64,000 bases of DNA from Bradyrhizobium sp. CSA112. Lineage in GTDB: Bacteria; Pseudomonadota; Alphaproteobacteria; Rhizobiales; Xanthobacteraceae. Below the pieces are notes generated by a model. It was given only the letters and a program-made list of their open reading frames with translations, did no database searches and was not told the DNA's origin. The position numbers and the translations under genes are program-made. How positions within the stretch are numbered: position 1 is the stretch's first letter; each line of letters starts with the position of its first letter. Positions 1 through 8,834 of this stretch are shown in pieces. The stretch lies in assembly GCF_029051645.1 (NCBI RefSeq), contig NZ_JAACFS010000012.1:62001-126000 (forward strand), read 5' to 3'.

Positions 1-3000
1 GCGCCGCCTCCACCCCAGCCTTCTTCGCCTTCCGCTCCTTCAGCCAGTTCTCGAACCGCTGGATCACGACAAAGAACGTCGGCACGAACAGCACGGCGAG
101 ACACGTCGAGGCCAGCATGCCCGAAAACACGGTGATGCCGATTGACTTCCGCGCATTGGCGCCGGCGCCGGTAGCGAGCACAAGCGGTACGACGCCGAGG
201 ATGAAGGCAAACGACGTCATCAGGATCGGCCGAAAGCGGGCGCGCGCCGCGTTGACAGCGGATTCCAGCAGCGGCTTGCGGTCGCGCACGTGGAGTTCGA
301 GCGCGACCTCCACGATCAGGATCGCATTCTTGGCCGACAGCGCGATCAAGAGGATGATGCCGATCTGGGTATAGAGGTTGTTCTCGATCCTCAATCCCGT
401 CAGCACCGCCATCGGGCCGAGCAACGACAACGGCACCGCCAGAATGACCGAGATGGGCGCGTACCAGCTCTCATATTGCCCGGCCAGTACGAGATAGACC
501 AGCAGCAAAGCAAGACCGAACGCCCAGTAGATTTGGCCGCCGACGACCTTCTCCTGGTACGACATCGCCGTCCATTCGAAGCCGGTGCCCTGCGGCAGTG
601 TCTTGGCGGCGATCTCTTCCATCAGATTCATCGACTGGCCGGAGCTATAGCCCGTGGCCGGCAGACCGATGATGGTTGCCGACGGATAGAGATTGTAGAG
701 ACTGATCAGCGACGGGCCGACCGCAGGCGTGATCTTCGCCACCGCGCCGAGCGGGATCATGTCACCCTGGCTGTTGCGCACCGTCAGCCTCTCGATATCG
801 CGCGGCGTCAGGCGGAACTGCGCATCTCCCTGCGCGTAGACCTGGAAGGTGCGGCCGAACTTGTTGAACTGGTTGACGAAGCTCGAACCCATGTAGGACG
901 ACAATGTCGAGAATATCTGATCGGTCGTGACATGCATGGTCTGGGCCTTGACCCTGTCAACCTCGACGTCGAACTGCGGCACCATTGAACGGAATGGCGA
1001 ACTGACCCGCTGCAACGCGCTCTGCGTCGCCGCATTGGAGACCATGGCGCTGGTGATGGCCTGCAGCTTGCCGAAATCGGAATTGCCGTCCCGGAGCTGC
1101 ACCTGCATCGCAAAGCCGGCAGCGTTGCCGATGCCCTGGATCGGCGGCGGCGGGACCACCAGGATCCGCGCTTCCTCGATCACGGACAGCTTCTCGTTTA
1201 GTCCTACGAACAGCGATCGCAGATCCTCGCCCTCACCGCGCGCGCTCCACTCCTTCAGGATCAGATAGGCCACGCCGGCATTGGCGAGGCTGGAAGAATT
1301 GTCGAGCGCCGAGATGCCGGCAATGGCGATCACCTGCTCGACGCCCGCCGCCTTGCCCGTTATTTCGCTGACCCGCGTCAGCACACGCTGGGTTCGATCC
1401 AGCGACGCGCCGTCGGGCAGTTGCACGGCCACCAGCAGATAGCCCTGATCCTCGATCGGGATAAAGCCGGTCGGCACCCGCGACAGGCCATAACCGCCGA
1501 TCGCGATCAGGATCAGCGCGCAGATTACCGAAACGTTGCTATGCGCGACCAGCCGGCTGATCAGCCGGCCATACCAGGCTTCGATACGGTTATAGACCGC
1601 GTTGAAGCCGCGGTAGAAGAAGTTGCGCTGCTCCGGCGGCGCGGGCGGGCGCAGCCATAGCGCGCACTGCGTCGGCTTCAGCGTCGCCGCGTTGATGGCG
1701 CTGAGCAGCGCGGTGGCGGCGATGACCAGCGCGAACTGCGCATACATCCGCCCCGTCAATCCCGGCAGGAACGCCGACGGCAAGAACACCGACACCAGCA
1801 CCAGCGTGATGCCGACGATCGGCGCAAACAGCGCGTCCATCGCGCTGATCGCGGCGTCATGGCCGGACATGCCTTTCTCGATGTTATGAGCGGCACCTTC
1901 GACCACGACGATCGCGTCATCCACGACGATGCCGATCGCGAGCACGATCGCAAACAGCGTCGAGATGTTGACGGTGAAGCCGAGCGCCGCCATCGCCGCA
2001 AACGCGCCGATGATCGTGACCGGCACCGTGGTCGCCGGCACCAGCATCGCACGCCAGTCCTGCAGGAAGATCAGGATCACGACGAGAACGAGCAGGCCGG
2101 CCTCGATCAGCGTCTTGTAGACCTCGTTGATCGATTCGGAGACGAACTTGGTGGTGTTGAACGGCGTGTCGTACTTGATGTCCTGCGGGAATCCCTTCGC
2201 CAGCTCCGCCATTTTTTTCTGAACCGCCTGCTCGACTTCGAGCGCGTTGGCGCCCGGCGACTGGAACACGCCGATGCCGGTGGCTGGCTTATTGTTGAGC
2301 GAGAACATCTGGCTGTAGGTCTGGGCGCCGAGCTCGACCCAGCCGACGTCGCGCACGCGCGTGACGTCGCCGCTGCTGCCGGTCTTGACGATCACGTTTT
2401 CGAACTCGGTGGTGTCATCGAGCCGCCCGCTGACGTTCAGCGTATACTGAAACGCTTGCCCCGCTGGCGCCGGCGGCGCTCCGATCTGGCCGGCGGTGAC
2501 CTGCTGACTCTGCTGCTGGATTGCGGAGATGACATCCTGCGGCATCAGGTTGCGCGCCTGCAGCTTGTTCGGATCAAGCCAGACCCGCATCGAATATTGA
2601 CCGGCGCCGAACACGGTGACATTGCCGACGCCGGGCAAACGCGACAGCTCGTCGCGGATGTTGATGGTGGCGTAGTTGCTCAGGAACAGACTGTCATAGG
2701 TCGCTTTCGGCGACGTCAGCGTCACGAACAAGAGGATCGCCGTCGACCTCTTCTGCACGGTGACGCCCTGGTTCTGCACCGATTGCGGCAACTGCGACAG
2801 CGCACTCGACACCCGGTTCTGCACCAGCACCTGCGCAAAGTTGAGGTCGGTGCCGATCTTGAACGTAACCGTCAGCGAATAGGAGCCGTCGGCGCCGCTA
2901 TAGGACTGCATGTAAAGCATGTCCTCGACGCCGTTGACCTGCTGCTCGATCGGCAGCGCCACCGTGTCGATCACGGTTTTCGCGCTGGCGCCGGGATAGC

Positions 3001-3145
3001 GGGTGGTGACCTGCACCGTCGGCGGCACGACGTCGGGATATTGCGCGACGGCGAGCCGGAACAGGCAGACGCCGCCGATCAGGATCATCAGGATAGCGAT
3101 GACGTTGGAAAGGACGGGCCGCTCGATGAAGAATTTTGAAATCAT
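1..3145 (-). CDS. RND efflux permease, HAE1/AcrB type (3' end beyond window)
   Basis: Inner-membrane proton-driven pump subunit that works with a membrane-fusion protein and an outer-membrane channel to export hydrophobic compounds. Read from ATG at 3145, the frame stays open to the window edge for about 1048 codons. That is close to the family's usual 1040-1050, so only a short C-terminal tail can be missing. It opens with ISKFFIERPVLSNVIAI, the standard first-helix entry, and has the TM4 proton-relay pair in GIVVDDAIVVVE (Asp409/Asp410). The start lies 9 bases after the stop of the fusion-protein gene, so the two form one operon. No outer-membrane factor or local regulator is visible on this side. 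The substrate cannot be told from sequence. Confidence 0.95.
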   Translation of the reverse strand, partial: MISKFFIERPVLSNVIAILMILIGGVCLFRLAVAQYPDVVPPTVQVTTRYPGASAKTVIDTVALPIEQQVNGVEDMLYMQSYSGADGSYSLTVTFKIGTDLNFAQVLVQNRVSSALSQLPQSVQNQGVTVQKRSTAILLFVTLTSPKATYDSLFLSNYATINIRDELSRLPGVGNVTVFGAGQYSMRVWLDPNKLQARNLMPQDVISAIQQQSQQVTAGQIGAPPAPAGQAFQYTLNVSGRLDDTTEFENVIVKTGSSGDVTRVRDVGWVELGAQTYSQMFSLNNKPATGIGVFQSPGANALEVEQAVQKKMAELAKGFPQDIKYDTPFNTTKFVSESINEVYKTLIEAGLLVLVVILIFLQDWRAMLVPATTVPVTIIGAFAAMAALGFTVNISTLFAIVLAIGIVVDDAIVVVEGAAHNIEKGMSGHDAAISAMDALFAPIVGITLVLVSVFLPSAFLPGLTGRMYAQFALVIAATALLSAINAATLKPTQCALWLRPPAPPEQRNFFYRGFNAVYNRIEAWYGRLISRLVAHSNVSVICALILIAIGGYGLSRVPTGFIPIEDQGYLLVAVQLPDGASLDRTQRVLTRVSEITGKAAGVEQVIAIAGISALDNSSSLANAGVAYLILKEWSARGEGEDLRSLFVGLNEKLSVIEEARILVVPPPPIQGIGNAAGFAMQVQLRDGNSDFGKLQAITSAMVSNAATQSALQRVSSPFRSMVPQFDVEVDRVKAQTMHVTTDQIFSTLSSYMGSSFVNQFNKFGRTFQVYAQGDAQFRLTPRDIERLTVRNSQGDMIPLGAVAKITPAVGPSLISLYNLYPSATIIGLPATGYSSGQSMNLMEEIAAKTLPQGTGFEWTAMSYQEKVVGGQIYWAFGLALLLVYLVLAGQYESWYAPISVILAVPLSLLGPMAVLTGLRIENNLYTQIGIILLIALSAKNAILIVEVALELHVRDRKPLLESAVNAARARFRPILMTSFAFILGVVPLVLATGAGANARKSIGITVFSGMLASTCLAVLFVPTFFVVIQRFENWLKERKAKKAGVEAA

Positions 3146-3154
3146 GGCCGGCTC

Positions 3155-4357
3155 CTACTTGGCCGCTGCCGGCTGCGCTTCGACTTTCTTCAGTTGCGGA
3201 TCGACCTTCTGGCCGGGAATCGCGCGCAACAGCCCGGCGGTAATGACGCGGTCGTCGGCCTTCAGGCCTTCTTCAATGACGCGCAGCTCGCCTTCCAGCG
3301 GCCCGACGCGCACCTTGCGCTGTTCGACGATGTTTTCGCCGTTCACGATCAGCACGTAGCGTCCAGACTGATCGCTGCCGAGGGCGACATCAGGCACGAA
3401 CAGCGCGTTCTGCACCTGATCCAGGGGTACGCGGACCCGGACAAAGAATCCGGGCAACAGGGCACGGTCCGAATTGGGCAGCACGCCGCGCACGGGAAGC
3501 GTACCGGTCGACTGGTTGAGCGTTGTGACGGCATAGTCGAGTCTGCCCTTGTGCGGAAAGCCGGTCTCGGTCTGCAGCCCGACCTCGACCGGTAACTGCC
3601 TGAGATCGTCCGCCGTCATCCCGCGCCGGCGGGCTTCCTCGCGGATCCGCAGCACGTCTTGTTCATTGACGTTGAAATTCACATAGATGGGATCGAGCGC
3701 CACGATGGTGGCGAGTTGCGTCGGCGACGACGCGCCGACGAGTTCGCCGACGGAGACGAGATGCGCGCTGACGACGCCGTCGAACGGCGCGACCACATTG
3801 GTGTAACCATAATTGACCGCCGCGATCTTGGTGTTGACCTGCGCCTGCAGCAGGCTCGCCTGCGCGTTGTCGCGCGCCGCCGTGGAATTATCCAGCGTGG
3901 CCTGGGAAACGGCCTGCCGCTGCACCAGCTCTTGCTGGCGCTTGAAGTCCGCCTCGGTCTGTCTCACCGATGCCTGCGCGCCGCTTTCCGCAGCCTGCGC
4001 TTGTTCGAGCTTGAGCTTGTAAGTGTCAGGCTCGATCGTGAACAGGGATGTGCCCTCCTTCACGAAGGCGCCGTCCTTGTAGTTGATCGATTGCAGAAAG
4101 CCCTGCACGCGCGCAACCAGATCGACATTCTTGATCGCGGCGGTATTGCCGGTCGTTTCCAGATAGCGCGTGAAAGGCCGCTGCACCGGCGGCGCGACTT
4201 CGACCTTCGGCGGCGGCGGCGGGACAAAAGTATTTTGTTCGCAGGCACTTAAGATGCCCATCGCCGCAATCGCGAAAGCTGACCGGCAGGCGATCGCGCC
4301 CCCTTGTCCGGCGATGCCGAATGATCTCAAGCGTGCAGGCGAACGCGAAGCCTTCAT
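3155..4357 (-). CDS. RND membrane-fusion lipoprotein (AcrA/MexA type)
   Basis: Periplasmic adaptor of the pump encoded immediately downstream. I start it at ATG 4357 (400 aa), not at the 47-codon upstream extension. From there the protein has a signal peptide ending in the lipobox LSAC (Cys39), and GGGG lies about 8 bases upstream. Order: lipoyl half-motif around 75-110, an alpha-helical hairpin rich in Gln/Ala (about 115-185), the second lipoyl half (NVVAPFDGVVSAHLVSVGELV), then beta-barrel and membrane-proximal domains ending in VGPLEGELRVIEEGLKADD. It is the first gene of the two-gene operon. A poly-proline stretch (VPPPPPKVEVAPP) follows the lipid anchor, as is common in this family. Confidence 0.93.
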   Translation of the reverse strand: MKASRSPARLRSFGIAGQGGAIACRSAFAIAAMGILSACEQNTFVPPPPPKVEVAPPVQRPFTRYLETTGNTAAIKNVDLVARVQGFLQSINYKDGAFVKEGTSLFTIEPDTYKLKLEQAQAAESGAQASVRQTEADFKRQQELVQRQAVSQATLDNSTAARDNAQASLLQAQVNTKIAAVNYGYTNVVAPFDGVVSAHLVSVGELVGASSPTQLATIVALDPIYVNFNVNEQDVLRIREEARRRGMTADDLRQLPVEVGLQTETGFPHKGRLDYAVTTLNQSTGTLPVRGVLPNSDRALLPGFFVRVRVPLDQVQNALFVPDVALGSDQSGRYVLIVNGENIVEQRKVRVGPLEGELRVIEEGLKADDRVITAGLLRAIPGQKVDPQLKKVEAQPAAAK

Positions 4358-4551
4358 TTTCAGTGCCCCAATAGGTTTTGTTCTGGAAAAGGCTTTATTC
4401 AAAAACTGGCTTTCCGCCACCCCATGAAAATAGCAACAATCCGCTTGCAGCGGAACCGGAAAGCGAAAATGATGCAGCCCGATTTTTTTCGTAGGCACAT
4501 TTCACTTCGGTTGACGCGGCGGCTTGCGGCGACGACAAAAGGATTTTTCAA

Positions 4552-4746
4552 ATGATCAACATATTGACGCGCGCGAGAAAACTTGGCCCGCTACTGGCGG
4601 CCGCGATATTCGCAACTGCAGCGCCGGCGCTTGCGCAAGCGCCGAGCCAGTCGCAACGCGACGCAATCAAGTCCCAGTGCCGCTCCGATTACATGGCGCG
4701 TTGCTCCAGCGTGCTGCCGCCTCCGCGAAAGGCGAGGATCAACTGA
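4552..4746 (+). CDS. Small secreted Cys-containing protein, probably 3'-truncated
   Basis: 64 aa. The N-terminus is a clear signal peptide (ARKLGPLLAAAIFATAAPALAQ) followed by QRDAIKSQCRSDYMARCSSV, which resembles the opening of a family of small cysteine-rich exported proteins common in Bradyrhizobium. In relatives as I recall them, the CSSV segment runs on into further Cys-containing repeats. Here it breaks off into PPPRKARIN and stops. I infer that the gene has lost its 3' part through a deletion or frameshift near 4714. Spacing from the divergent efflux operon is about 195 bases. Function unknown. Confidence 0.5.
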   Translation: MINILTRARKLGPLLAAAIFATAAPALAQAPSQSQRDAIKSQCRSDYMARCSSVLPPPRKARIN

Positions 4747-4973
4747 ACAAGGCGAACCGGGATATGCCAATCAAGCTTGGCGAGCTTGTAGAGACCGTCG
4801 AGGAAGTTCAGTAACAGGAGTATGACGCCGAACAACATGACGCTGCCGGCCGGCAACCAAGCGAGATCGGCGTGCGCGCACGCCGCGACAGCCATCCGCA
4901 GAACCTTCCAAAAAGGCTTTCAGTAAGAAAATTTCCAGACTGAATACCAACAGTACAAGTCCGGGAGATCAAC

Positions 4974-5183
4974 ATGCGTTACTTGCTGATCACTGCATCC
5001 GCCCTCTTCGCCTTGGGCACCACCATGACTTTTGAATCGACTGAAGCCAATGCCGCAGTATGCGCCAGGGGCGTCTATCGCGCCGGCTGCGCCGGACCTC
5101 GCGGCGCGGTCGTCGTCCGCAAACCAGCCGTGGTTTGCAGGACCGTATGGGTAGACGGCGTGAGGGTCCGCCGCTGCACCTGA
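4974..5183 (+). CDS. Small secreted hypothetical protein
   Basis: 69 aa with a strong signal peptide (MRYLLITASALFALGTTMTF, probable cleavage after EANA) and a short mature part of about 40 residues containing four Cys (AVCARGVYRAGCAGPRG ... VVCRTVWVDGVRVRRCT). The ribosome site GGGAG lies at 4962-4966. Short exported Cys proteins of this form are widespread in Bradyrhizobiaceae and have no known function. No neighbour suggests a role. The four cysteines could form two disulfides in the periplasm (inference). Confidence 0.7.
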   Translation: MRYLLITASALFALGTTMTFESTEANAAVCARGVYRAGCAGPRGAVVVRKPAVVCRTVWVDGVRVRRCT

Positions 5184-5365
5184 GCCCACGCGCTCCGTCA
5201 AAGGTCTGGTGAGCCGCCGCAGAGCGGACAACCGTTCGCGGATGGAACCGGGCTAAAGCACGCCATGTGCCCGGTCCTGAAGCATCGGGACCGGCCCCAA
5301 ACCTGCGCTTCCCGCCAATTTTTCTGTAGCGCAAATTTCCGGCGCGGATTAGTCTCCGGCCCAAA

Positions 5366-5385
5366 TTAATCAGTATACTGTCAAA
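5366..5385. promoter_or_regulatory. Candidate MarR-type operator A, upstream of the monooxygenase gene
   Basis: TTAATC-AGTATACT-GTCAAA. The 13 bases AGTATACTGTCAA (5372-5384) are identical to those at 9519-9531 in front of gentisate dioxygenase. The core CAGTATACTG is a perfect 10-base palindrome, and TATACT (5374-5379) could serve as a -10 box. It sits just before the ribosome site (GGGGAGG, 5387-5393) of the GTG-started monooxygenase gene. A MarR-family gene lies between the two sites. Confidence 0.55.
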
Positions 5386-5398
5386 TGGGGAGGAAGAC

Positions 5399-6538
5399 GT
5401 GCGTATCGCCGTCATCGGCGGAGGCCCCGGCGGCCTCTACTTCGCTTATCTCTGGAAGCGGCGTCATCCGGACGCGCATATCGACCTGTTCGAACAGAAC
5501 CCGGAAGGCGCGACCTGGGGTTTCGGTGTGGTGTTTTCCGAGCAGGCGCTGGAATTTCTGCGCGCCGACGATCATGAAACCGTCGACGCCATCACGCCGC
5601 GGATGGAGAGCTGGAAGAACATCACGCTCAATCTGCATGGCCAAAGCGTCGAGATCGACGGCATCGGCTTCTCCTCGATCGGCCGGCTCGAACTGCTGAC
5701 CATCCTGCAGCAACGCGTGCGCGCGGCAGGCGTCACCGCGCGGTATGACACCACGATCCAGTCGATCGACGAGCTCAGGGGATATGACCTCATCGTCGCC
5801 GCCGACGGGCTGAACTCGCTGGTGCGCCGCGGCTTTGAGAAGGAATTCGGCGCCACGGTTTCGCACTCGACCAACAAGTTCGCCTGGTATGGCACCAGCA
5901 AACGTTTTGCCACCCTGTCGCAGACTTTCGTGAAGACCGCCCTGGGATCGTTCAACGCGCACCACTACCGCTACTCACCCTCGATGAGCACGTTCCTGGT
6001 CGAATGCGATGCGGCGACCTGGCAGGCCTACGGCTTCGAGCACAAGTCGATCGAGCAGTCGCAGGCGATCTGCGAGGAGATATTCGCAAGCACGCTCGAC
6101 GGCCATGCGCTGGTATCGAACAAATCGGTGTGGCGCAATTTTCCCTGGATCTGGAACGAAAACTGGTCGCACGGCAACATGGTGCTGATCGGCGACGCCC
6201 TGCATACCGCGCATTTCTCGATCGGCTCGGGAACGCGGCTCGCCATCGAAGACGCGATCGCGCTGACCAAGGCGCTGGAGGCGGAGACGGAGATTCCGGC
6301 AGGCCTTGCCCGCTACCAGGCCGAACGCAAGCCGATCGTGCAGAAGCTGGTGACGGCGGCGCGCACCAGCGCCGACTGGTACGAACACTTCCCCGAGCAC
6401 ATGAAGCTCGACCTGATGGATTTCGCCTATAGCTACATCACCCGCTCGGGGCGGATCGCCGACGCCCGGCTGCGTGCGATGTCGCCGGAATTCATGGCGC
6501 GCTACGAGGCGGAAAAGAAGACCGGGAGCCAGGCATGA
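5399..6538 (+). CDS. FAD monooxygenase, salicylyl-/2-aminobenzoyl-CoA 5-hydroxylase type
   Basis: 379 aa, GTG start with GGGGAGG upstream. Class A flavin monooxygenase: the FAD fold begins MRIAVIGGGPGGLYFAYLWK (GxGxxG at 8-13) and the second flavin motif is IGDALHTAHFSIGSGTRLAIEDA (GD near 264). The extended FSIGSGTRLAIEDAIAL stretch is what I associate with CoA-thioester hydroxylases rather than free-acid hydroxylases. The stop overlaps the start of a benzoate-type CoA ligase (ATGA), and a gentisate dioxygenase lies nearby. I therefore infer ring hydroxylation of an aryl-CoA (salicylyl-CoA or 2-aminobenzoyl-CoA) towards a gentisate-like product. Some relatives are about twice as long, with a fused second flavin domain; this one has only the monooxygenase half. 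The exact substrate is uncertain. Confidence 0.8.
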   Translation: MRIAVIGGGPGGLYFAYLWKRRHPDAHIDLFEQNPEGATWGFGVVFSEQALEFLRADDHETVDAITPRMESWKNITLNLHGQSVEIDGIGFSSIGRLELLTILQQRVRAAGVTARYDTTIQSIDELRGYDLIVAADGLNSLVRRGFEKEFGATVSHSTNKFAWYGTSKRFATLSQTFVKTALGSFNAHHYRYSPSMSTFLVECDAATWQAYGFEHKSIEQSQAICEEIFASTLDGHALVSNKSVWRNFPWIWNENWSHGNMVLIGDALHTAHFSIGSGTRLAIEDAIALTKALEAETEIPAGLARYQAERKPIVQKLVTAARTSADWYEHFPEHMKLDLMDFAYSYITRSGRIADARLRAMSPEFMARYEAEKKTGSQA

Positions 6539-8145
6539 CAATGATTTTAGATTTGGTACCCCGCGACAATCCGGGCGCGCGCGAGATCGGCTTTTCGATT
6601 CCCGAAAGCTATAACGCCAGCAGCATCCTGTTCGACAATCTCGCCCAGGGCCGTGGCGACCGGTTGGCGCTGACCGGCCCCGGCGGCACGCGCACCTATG
6701 CGCAGCTCTGCGCCGAGGCGTCGCAATGGGGGCACGGCTTTCAGTCGCTGGGCTTGAAGCGCGGCGACCGCATCCTGATGTTCCTCGACGACACGCCGGC
6801 CTATCCTGCGGCGTTTTTCGGCGCGGTGCGCTCGGGTTTCGTGCCGCTGTTGATCAACACGCTGACGCCGCCGGAACTGCTACAGTTCTATCTCTCGGAC
6901 GCCGGCGCGGCGGTAGCAGTCGCGGAGGCCGAGTTTGCGTCGCGGTTCAACGCGGAGGCCTGCAAGGACACGCCGCTTAAAACCCTCGTCGTGGTCAATG
7001 GCGCAGCGGGCGAACACGTCGTGCCGAAAACTTTCGTTGCGCAACAATGGCTGCAAGGTTTCCCGGCCGATCTAACGGAAGCCGACACCAAGCGCGACGA
7101 CATGGCGTTCTGGATGTATTCGTCAGGCTCGACCGGACGTCCCAAGGGCATCGTGCATCTACAACACGACATGGCCTATAGCGAGCGGGCGTTCGCACGC
7201 AACGTGCTCAAGCTTACGCCCGATGACATCTGCTTCTCGGTGCCGAAGATCTTCTTCGCCTACGGCTTTGGCAATGCCATCACCTTTCCCTTCTCGGTCG
7301 GCGCGGCGACCCTGCTGCTGCCCGGCCAGCCGAAACCGGCCGCGATCTTCGAGGCGATCGAAAAATATCGGCCGTCGGTATTCTACGGATTGCCGACGCT
7401 CTACACCTCGCTGACCAAGGCCGAGGGCGCGGCCGCCACCGACTTCTCGTCGCTGCGGATGGCGCTGTCGGCCGCCGAGGTGCTGTCGGCGGAAGTCTTC
7501 AACGGCTGGAAGGCGCTGACGGGCCTTGAGATCATCGAGGGCCTCGGCTCGACCGAAGTGCTGCACATCTATCTCTCCAACCGCCCCGAGAGGAAAAAGC
7601 TCGGCGCCGCGGGCCTGCGCGTCCCCGGCTACGAAATCCTGCTCAGAGACAAGGACGGCCGCGAGGTCGGCGACAATGAGGAAGGCATTTTGTGGGTGCG
7701 CGGCGATTCCAACACGCCGCTCTACTGGAATCGGCCCGACAAATCGGCAGAAACCATTCGCGAGGAGGGGTGGATCTACACCGGCGACCGTTTCCAACGC
7801 GATGCCGACGGTTTCCATTTCTTCCGCGGCCGCGCCGACGACCTGATCAAGATTTCAGGTCAGTGGGTCTATCCGCTGGAGGTCGAGCTGTGCCTGGCCG
7901 AGCACCCGGACATCAGGGAATGCGCGGTGTTCGCGGCCGAACTACCTGATAGACGCATGACGCTGAAGGCGGTTGTGGTGATGAACAAGGGCGAGTTCGA
8001 CAGCAAGGACGCTACGCGGAAGCTGCAGGATTACGTCAAGGCGAAGCTGCTGCCGTACAAATATCCGCGCGAGATCCGGTTCATTGCGGAATTGCCGAAG
8101 ACCGGCACGGGCAAGATCGACCGTCAGGCGTTGATCAAGATGTAG
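6535..8145 (+). CDS. Benzoate-CoA ligase family acyl-CoA synthetase
   Basis: 536 aa, start overlapping the upstream stop by ATGA, so translationally coupled to the hydroxylase. ANL-superfamily enzyme that activates an aromatic acid with ATP to the acyl-AMP and then to the CoA thioester. The nucleotide loop YSSGSTGRPKGIVH lies near 194-207. The adenylation motif GSTEVLH follows, then YTGDRF with the hinge region near RGRADDLIKISGQWVYP. The C-terminal catalytic Lys is in PKTGTGKIDR (near 526). The opening with YNASSILFDN and the overall length match benzoate/2-aminobenzoate/salicylate CoA ligases. The context favours salicylate or anthranilate as substrate (inference). Confidence 0.88.
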   Translation: MTMILDLVPRDNPGAREIGFSIPESYNASSILFDNLAQGRGDRLALTGPGGTRTYAQLCAEASQWGHGFQSLGLKRGDRILMFLDDTPAYPAAFFGAVRSGFVPLLINTLTPPELLQFYLSDAGAAVAVAEAEFASRFNAEACKDTPLKTLVVVNGAAGEHVVPKTFVAQQWLQGFPADLTEADTKRDDMAFWMYSSGSTGRPKGIVHLQHDMAYSERAFARNVLKLTPDDICFSVPKIFFAYGFGNAITFPFSVGAATLLLPGQPKPAAIFEAIEKYRPSVFYGLPTLYTSLTKAEGAAATDFSSLRMALSAAEVLSAEVFNGWKALTGLEIIEGLGSTEVLHIYLSNRPERKKLGAAGLRVPGYEILLRDKDGREVGDNEEGILWVRGDSNTPLYWNRPDKSAETIREEGWIYTGDRFQRDADGFHFFRGRADDLIKISGQWVYPLEVELCLAEHPDIRECAVFAAELPDRRMTLKAVVVMNKGEFDSKDATRKLQDYVKAKLLPYKYPREIRFIAELPKTGTGKIDRQALIKM

Positions 8146-8163
8146 CGGAGCTACAAACTCGAT

Positions 8164-8281
8164 GTCGTCCCTGCGAACGCAGGGACCCATAACCACCGGC
8201 GCCGGCAATTATGATAGGTGACGACCAGAACGCCTTAACGAGAGATCACGCGGTATGGGTCCCGCCGTTCGCCGGGACGAC
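8164..8281. repeat. Paired-hairpin repeat, family A copy 1
   Basis: 118-bp element with inverted ends: GTCGTCCCTGCGAACGCAGG at the left and the reverse complement form (GGGTCCCGCCGTTCGCCGGG ACGAC) at the right. Each end folds on itself as well. It fills the convergent gap between the CoA ligase and marR. The same architecture recurs at 10619, 13663, 23295, 40743 and 47666. Copies 1, 2 and 5 share the inner sequence ATCACGCGGT.GGGT near the right arm. Confidence 0.85.
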
Positions 8282-8324
8282 AGCGGAGTTTTTGGCGCCA
8301 ACTCCGTGTCGCTCGCACGCCCCT

Positions 8325-8834
8325 TCACCCCGCCTTCCCCAGATGCTCCAGCGCATCTTCCGCGCGCAGCGGCACGCGCGAGGCTTCGTTGTTGAGATCG
8401 ACGAGTTGTGTCAATAGCGCCAGCAGGGTCTTGCGGTCGGCCGGCTTCAGCGGCTGCAGCATCCGCAACTGCGCGCGCTCTACCGAGGGCATGATGTCGC
8501 GCAGCGCAACTGCGCCCGATTTGCTGAGATAGAGCAACTTGACGCGCTTGTCCTCCCGCGAGGGCTTGCGCTCGATCAGCGCCTTGCTCTCCAGCCGCTC
8601 GATCACGTTGCCGAGCGTGGAACGGTCGAAGGCGATCACCGCCGACAGCCGAGTGGCGTCAATGCCGGGATGGGTATGGATTGCCACCAGCGCCGCATAT
8701 TGCACCGGCGTCAGGTCGAACGCGCTGCATTCCTCGACGAAGATCGAGACCGCGATCTGCTGCATCCGGCGGAACAGGTAGCCGGGCGCGGTGTAGACCG
8801 CATCCATCGTGATGGGTGATGGCTTACTCGGCAT
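8325..8834 (-). CDS. MarR-family transcriptional regulator
   Basis: 169 aa with a central winged helix-turn-helix: LTPVQYAALVAIHTHPGIDATRLSAVIAFDRSTLGNVIERLESKALI, then the wing SREDKRVKLLYLSKSG. MarR proteins of this kind bind palindromes as dimers and are usually released by aromatic ligands or their CoA thioesters. The start overlaps the end of the GST isomerase gene by 11 bases, so the two are co-transcribed, divergent from gentisate dioxygenase. Because the shared palindromes at 5366-5385 and 9513-9532 flank this gene's transcription unit, I infer that it represses both aromatic operons and its own. Confidence 0.88.
   Translation of the reverse strand: MPSKPSPITMDAVYTAPGYLFRRMQQIAVSIFVEECSAFDLTPVQYAALVAIHTHPGIDATRLSAVIAFDRSTLGNVIERLESKALIERKPSREDKRVKLLYLSKSGAVALRDIMPSVERAQLRMLQPLKPADRKTLLALLTQLVDLNNEASRVPLRAEDALEHLGKAG

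Noticed and set aside
1859-3139. Long plus-strand frame (426 codons) with many Arg/His/Asp
   Set aside because: Antisense to the RND permease, whose sequence is unmistakable. The composition (DDRDRHRGRRHQHR) is that of a GC-rich shadow frame.
5268-5300. Hairpin CCGGTCC...GGACCGG as terminator of the small secreted protein gene
   Set aside because: Only a 7-base stem with a long loop and no adjacent T-run.
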